Shown here piece by piece: positions 15,801-19,624 of a stretch of 19,624 nt of DNA; position 1 is the first letter of the stretch, and each line of letters opens with the position of its first letter. The DNA comes from Saprospiraceae bacterium UBA7328. GTDB lineage: Bacteria; Bacteroidota; Bacteroidia; Chitinophagales; Saprospiraceae. The notes below the pieces were generated by a model. That model had not been told where the DNA came from. It saw only the letters and a list, made by a program, of their open reading frames with translations, and searched no databases. Both the position numbers and the translations under genes were made by a program. The stretch spans positions 1-19,624 of the forward strand of contig DKPS01000252.1 of NCBI GenBank assembly GCA_002471345.1, read 5' to 3'.

Positions 15801-16994
15801 CTAAAGAGACTTCATTCTCTTGATAAGATAACAGCCATTGCACTCTGCAGATTGATAATCTATATCCATAAGATCCTTCAATGAAGAAAGTACATCTTCG
15901 TAAGATTGGTCTAAATTCACAACGACTTCATGGTCTCGATCTATTGGCATAGATGGAGTTGTTATTACCTTCCATCCTGATTGTTCCATAAGCCAATCCA
16001 AGAGTCGGTCTAACTTGATGCTTTCACCTACTAGAATAACAGGAAGTTCAGGAAGAACCTCAACCAATAATATCATACTTTCAAAATTGCCATTGACATA
16101 TTTGAATTTGTCACCCTCTGACAATTCTACATTATTCTCCTCATTTAAAGTTTCGAAAAACCTCAATTTGCCATCAAAGCTTTCCGCAGAAACAAAGTCC
16201 TCTGCTTTCTCAAGATCAAAAGATGTTCCTCTAGTCATTACAGACACATCACCAAAATCTACTATCATCGGTTCTGTATCAGCCATCACGTCAAATTCTC
16301 CTCCACCAAATAATGATAATCTTCTTTGATCATCCATATCTCTAGGATATGAAAGTCTAGAGAAAGGATCCAATACAACTTCAGAACCGTCAGGGAGTGT
16401 AAATTCCTTTGATGTTTCTGTAGTCGCAATTTCAACAATTGGAGTTTTCTTATTGAGTAGTTTGTAAATCCCAAATGCTATTATTCCTGCAGCTATTATA
16501 GATCCTACTATGTAGACTATCTTATCGATAAGTGGAATACCCGAATCATTTTTCTTTCCAGCTACATAAGTTGATTTAATCGTCTCACTTTTTAGACTTG
16601 GCTTAGACTTATTTGTTGCCTCAGAAGATCTAATGACAGAAGATTTGGAAATATCTTCATTTTCTGATGTAGAAACTTGATCAGTGACAATTGGTTTTGG
16701 TGCAAAAGCTACCTTCTTCATTGATGGCTGGACCTCTACGACTTTAGGGCTCAAATCGTCATTTTTAGGAATTCCATGAATATCTACTAATGATGTCATT
16801 GTTTTCCAATCCTTTTTGACATTAGGAGTCTTAAAGGATTTTAAGTCCTCAAATTGAGACCATACTACCTTTAATCGATCTAATTCATTAGAATGGGCAA
16901 TATCCTCAGCCAACCAAGACTGTACTTTGGCAACTTGCTTTTTGGAGCAGTTTCCATTCAGATATTTCATAAGTAACCCTTCCTTCATTTTCAT
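15801..16994 (-). CDS. FecR-family anti-sigma factor
   Basis: The product is 397 residues. A cytoplasmic N-terminal part (1-60; LLMKYLNGNCSKKQVAKVQSW) resembles the sigma-binding start of FecR proteins. A long Ser/Lys-rich, probably disordered stretch follows (~75-155), then one membrane helix (~159-180). The periplasmic FecR domain runs ~195-300, with LPDGSEVVLDPFSRLSYP at 200-217 and DVSVMTRGTSFDL at 249-261. A C-terminal STN/DUF4974-like domain lies at ~318-392 (SIKLDRLLDWL), with a C385-NG-C388 pair. Family members sense the state of an outer-membrane TonB receptor and hold or release an ECF sigma factor. Here the partner is the sigma gene 94 bases upstream. No receptor gene follows, so the sensed protein lies elsewhere. 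The first ATG is used; Met3 is equally possible. Confidence 0.9.
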   Translation of the reverse strand: MKMKEGLLMKYLNGNCSKKQVAKVQSWLAEDIAHSNELDRLKVVWSQFEDLKSFKTPNVKKDWKTMTSLVDIHGIPKNDDLSPKVVEVQPSMKKVAFAPKPIVTDQVSTSENEDISKSSVIRSSEATNKSKPSLKSETIKSTYVAGKKNDSGIPLIDKIVYIVGSIIAAGIIAFGIYKLLNKKTPIVEIATTETSKEFTLPDGSEVVLDPFSRLSYPRDMDDQRRLSLFGGGEFDVMADTEPMIVDFGDVSVMTRGTSFDLEKAEDFVSAESFDGKLRFFETLNEENNVELSEGDKFKYVNGNFESMILLVEVLPELPVILVGESIKLDRLLDWLMEQSGWKVITTPSMPIDRDHEVVVNLDQSYEDVLSSLKDLMDIDYQSAECNGCYLIKRMKSL

Positions 16995-17088
16995 TGTCTC
17001 AATCTTTAGACGATTTGTATCATTCTTCCCACATTATTGGTGGACATTGATAAATCTACATCTCTGTGCTTTTATTGCATTTTTTGAA

Positions 17089-17589
17089 TTAATAGATATT
17101 CTTATTTTTTGCTAGATCCTTTCTTAATGCTTTGAATGCTCTTGCCATATTGTCTTCTACGGTTCTTTCTGAAATTTTCAAAAATTTGGCAATTTCGGGA
17201 TAAGTCAATCCTTCAATTTTATTGAGCATAAATATTTTCCGATTTTTAGTTTTCAGCTTATTTAGAGATTTCATAATCTCAGAGCGTATAATAAAAGAGT
17301 CCATTTCAGTTTCACTAGAGGCAAGAAGCACACTATGTCCATCCTCCGATATACCCATCCTTTTCTCTTTCCTAATGGTATCAATTAGCGTATTTTTCAC
17401 TGCTCTAAATAGATAGCTTTTCTGAGATAGGGCTCCGCTAAAAGTGTCCCAATTATTCCAAACTTTTAAAAAAGTTGATCGAACTATATCTTTTGATGTA
17501 TCCCAATTATCGAGATACTTATATGCATAGTTACATAGAGGAGTATAATACTTCTGGAATATCGATTCGAATTTTTCTTCTTTTGTCAC
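17089..17589 (-). CDS. ECF RNA polymerase sigma factor (Bacteroidota type)
   Basis: The product is 166 residues. Sigma region 2 spans ~7-75 (FQKYYTPLCNYAYKYL, KDIVRSTFLKVW, KSYLFRAVKNTLID) and region 4 spans ~105-157 with a helix-turn-helix at ~129-150 (LTYPEIAKFLKISERTVEDN). The length is normal for the family. The start codon is GTG, fixed by an in-frame TAG directly before it and the lack of another suitable start ahead of region 2. It would direct polymerase to a set of promoters when its FecR-like partner, encoded next, lets it go. Pairing with FecR is usual in Bacteroidota; what follows here (two hydrolases) is not. Self-activation of the operon is likely but the promoter could not be pinned down. 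Confidence 0.93.
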   Translation of the reverse strand: MTKEEKFESIFQKYYTPLCNYAYKYLDNWDTSKDIVRSTFLKVWNNWDTFSGALSQKSYLFRAVKNTLIDTIRKEKRMGISEDGHSVLLASSETEMDSFIIRSEIMKSLNKLKTKNRKIFMLNKIEGLTYPEIAKFLKISERTVEDNMARAFKALRKDLAKNKNIY

Positions 17590-17982
17590 CTAGAAATTGT
17601 CCTATATGGATTTACCCCGTGAATATAGCAAAGATGCAGGATTGTTCAGAACTTCTTAACAATAGATGAGTCTTTGTTATGAAGTGATTTAAAAACTTAC
17701 CTCATCGACTGCTGATAACACATTGATCCTTAATTTTTTATCAAAATTATTCAGCCAAACGCTCATAAAACATAGGTTGTCAAGACATAAATTTGGCCAT
17801 GCATTTCAAATTTTGCATTTGCTTTGGAACTAGGCCGTTACCTCCAACAGACGATGTGGTTAATAGATGACTTCTATATAATGACTTCATAAGGAAGTTT
17901 AAAAGGTCTAATTTAATCTTTTGATTATAGCGATTGCTTTAAATCAATTGATAAAACTTCACTCATACGTCATTCATCTCTC
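17590..17982. other. Non-coding gap between groL and the sigma operon
   Basis: No gene is supported on either strand. It must hold the promoter of the minus-strand sigma/FecR/hydrolase run. A TAATTTTG box (17749 down to 17742, minus strand) fits the Bacteroidota -7 consensus TAnnTTTG, but no TTG was found at the right distance upstream. AAATTTG and CAAATTT (around 17789-17813) form a 7-bp stem with an 11-base loop containing ATGCAT. No tRNA-like fold was seen. Confidence 0.4.
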
Positions 17983-18022
17983 AAAAAAAAAGCCCGTCCC
18001 GATAATTATCGAGACAGGCTTT
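17983..18022 (-). terminator. Terminator of groL
   Basis: The arms 17989-18005 and 18006-18022 form an inverted repeat of 17 positions with two C/A mismatches, centred on TAATTA. On the minus strand it is followed by a T-run down to 17983. It lies 24 bases past the groL stop codon. Confidence 0.92.
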
Positions 18023-18046
18023 ATATTCATTATAAGCTGGATGATA

Positions 18047-19624
18047 TTACATCATACCGCCCATACCACCACCTGGAGGCATCATAGGCGCAGCTGGACC
18101 TTCTTCAGGCATATCATTGATCACAGCTTCAGTAGTTATAACCATCCCCGCAATACTTCCTGCATTGAGAAGAGCAATTCTAGTTACTTTAGTTGGATCT
18201 ATAACACCTGCTTTCTTCAGGTCTTCGTACTTATCTGTTTTAGCATTGTAGCCTTCACCACCTTTCTTTCTGAAAGTTTCCATGAATACTACTGCTCCGT
18301 CTACACCTGCATTTTCTGCAATAATTCTTACAGGATACTCCAGCGACTTTTTAATGATCTGAATACCTAAATTCTCATCTTCATTTTCACCAGACACTTT
18401 GTCCAAGCACTTGATTGCCCTTATCAAAGCTACACCACCACCTGTTACAATTCCTTCTTCTACAGCAGCTCTTGTCGCATGAAGTGCATCATCTACTCTG
18501 TCTTTTTTCTCCTTCATTTCTACCTCAGTTGCAGCACCTACATAAAGTACAGCTACACCACCTGAAAGCTTAGCTAATCTTTCCTGAAGTTTTTCTCTAT
18601 CATAATCAGAAGTAGTAGTTTCAATCTGCTGCTTAATCTGATTGATTCTTCCTTGAATGTCTTTTTTCTTACCAGCACCATTCACTACAGTAGTATTGTC
18701 TTTGTCTACAGTGATTTTCTCACATGTACCTAAGTGCTCTACTTCTACATTTTCTAGTTTGTACCCTTTCTCTTCTGAGATCACAGTACCACCAGTAAGA
18801 ATGGCTATGTCTTCTAACATTGCTTTTCTTCTATCACCGAAACCAGGAGCTTTTACAGCTACTACTTTCAATCCACCTCTTAGTCTATTCACAACTAAAA
18901 GTCCAAGTGCTTGAGAATCTACGTCTTCTGCAATAATCAAAAGAGGTTTTCCAGCACCCGCTGCTTTTTCTAAAATAGGAATAACATCCTGTGTATTAGA
19001 TATTTTCTTGTCATGAATAAGAACTAATGGGTTCTCATATTCAGTCTTCATATCCTCCGTATTAGTCACGAAGTATGGAGATAGATATCCTCTATCAAAC
19101 TGCATTCCCATCACTTCCTCTACATAAGTATCAGTACCTTTTGCTTCTTCTACCGTGATCACACCATCCTTTGATACTCTTTTCATCGCATCAGCGATCA
19201 ATGCTCCGATCTCAGCGTCATTATTAGCTGAAATTGATGCTACTTGCTCTATCTTTTTGAAATCATTTCCAACTACTGTAGACTGTTTCTTAAGATCCGC
19301 TATCACAGCTTCAACCGCTTTATCGATACCTCTTTTAAGGTCCATAGGATTAGCACCTGCTGCTACATACTTCATCCCTGAAGTCACCATAGCTTGAGCC
19401 AATACTGTAGCTGTAGTAGTACCATCACCTGCACTGTCAGCAGTTTTAGATGCTACTTCTTTTACTAACTGAGCACCCATATTTTCTACTGGGTCTTCTA
19501 ATTCTACTTCTTTAGCTACTGTCACACCATCTTTAGTTACAGATGGAGCACCAAAGCTTTTTTGAATAACTACGTTACGACCTTTTGGTCCTAATGTTAC
19601 TTTTACTGCATTGGCAAGAGCATC
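18047..19624 (-). CDS. groL: Chaperonin GroEL (60 kDa), 5' end cut by the window
   Basis: 525 residues are visible up to the stop; about 20 N-terminal residues lie beyond the window edge. The frame stays open to position 19624, reading [18 protein letters not shown] at the edge, followed by [13 protein letters not shown]. Equatorial ATP-site motif [14 protein letters not shown], apical segment [11 protein letters not shown] and the C-terminal tail [10 protein letters not shown] are all intact. GroEL forms the double-ring ATP-driven folding chamber with GroES in the cytoplasm. groES would be expected just upstream, outside the window. The gene is intact as far as seen and ends in a strong terminator. 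Confidence 0.98.
   Translation of the reverse strand, partial: DALANAVKVTLGPKGRNVVIQKSFGAPSVTKDGVTVAKEVELEDPVENMGAQLVKEVASKTADSAGDGTTTATVLAQAMVTSGMKYVAAGANPMDLKRGIDKAVEAVIADLKKQSTVVGNDFKKIEQVASISANNDAEIGALIADAMKRVSKDGVITVEEAKGTDTYVEEVMGMQFDRGYLSPYFVTNTEDMKTEYENPLVLIHDKKISNTQDVIPILEKAAGAGKPLLIIAEDVDSQALGLLVVNRLRGGLKVVAVKAPGFGDRRKAMLEDIAILTGGTVISEEKGYKLENVEVEHLGTCEKITVDKDNTTVVNGAGKKKDIQGRINQIKQQIETTTSDYDREKLQERLAKLSGGVAVLYVGAATEVEMKEKKDRVDDALHATRAAVEEGIVTGGGVALIRAIKCLDKVSGENEDENLGIQIIKKSLEYPVRIIAENAGVDGAVVFMETFRKKGGEGYNAKTDKYEDLKKAGVIDPTKVTRIALLNAGSIAGMVITTEAVINDMPEEGPAAPMMPPGGGMGGMM

Noticed and set aside
17788..17795. TAAATTTG on the + strand as a Bacteroidota -7 box
   Set aside because: It has no TTG at about 19 bases upstream and points toward the 3' end of groL with no + strand gene to serve.
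17989..18022. Long near-palindrome as an attachment site or mobile-element end
   Set aside because: Its place just past groL and the T-run on the minus strand explain it as a terminator; no transposase or direct repeats are near.
17921..18370. Open frame on the + strand, 149 codons
   Set aside because: It lies antisense to the C-terminal part of groL and across its terminator, with no family-like sequence, signal or ribosome site.
19523..19525. GTG as the start of GroEL
   Set aside because: The frame stays open to the window edge and codes conserved GroEL residues upstream (LGPKGRNV), so the true start is outside the window.

Overview
The window is AT-rich bacterial DNA from a member of the Bacteroidota. 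Pointers are the TonB-dependent receptor and the DUF5686 protein, both opening with a carboxypeptidase-D-like regulatory domain, an ECF sigma factor paired with a FecR-type anti-sigma factor, a sulfatase, a dockerin-like secreted protein, a GroEL with a GGMGGMM tail, and weak ribosome binding sites. Several features (DM13 plus dockerin-like architecture, OmpA linkers with DxDGDG repeats) recall Saprospiria or Cytophagia, but the class cannot be fixed from this sequence. No rRNA, tRNA, CRISPR array, transposase, integrase or phage gene was seen, so this looks like ordinary chromosome.

Layout. 1-159: a strong rho-independent terminator-like hairpin in front of the first gene. 160-1626 (+): DUF3336/patatin lipase with its own terminator. 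1995-3752 (+): a secreted type I sulfatase with a C-terminal membrane anchor. 4194-7814 (-): a 1206-residue TonB-dependent receptor whose barrel continues into a calcium-type DxDGDG repeat, an Ala/Glu/Lys-rich coiled coil and an OmpA peptidoglycan-binding domain, closed by a perfect terminator. 8008-9135 (-): a MobA-type nucleotidyltransferase with a MobB-like N-terminal half. 9324-14076 (+): three envelope or secreted proteins, namely a DM13/dockerin-like protein, a DUF2147 protein and a CarboxypepD-DUF5686 outer-membrane protein. 14091-17589 (-): ECF sigma factor, FecR-like anti-sigma factor and two different alpha/beta hydrolases in one direction with short gaps. 18047-19624 (-): groL, cut at its 5' end by the window edge, with a strong terminator.

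Most of the window concerns the cell envelope: lipid hydrolysis, sulfate-ester hydrolysis, outer-membrane uptake, secreted adhesive or redox modules, and trans-envelope signalling. The most unusual item is the receptor-OmpA chimera, which would tie a TonB-dependent gate directly to the cell wall. Next come the secreted protein with an exact 120-residue duplicated four-cysteine module, and the sigma/FecR pair that leads into two hydrolases instead of a TonB receptor. There is no clear evidence for a complete new multi-gene system; the novelty lies in single-protein architectures.
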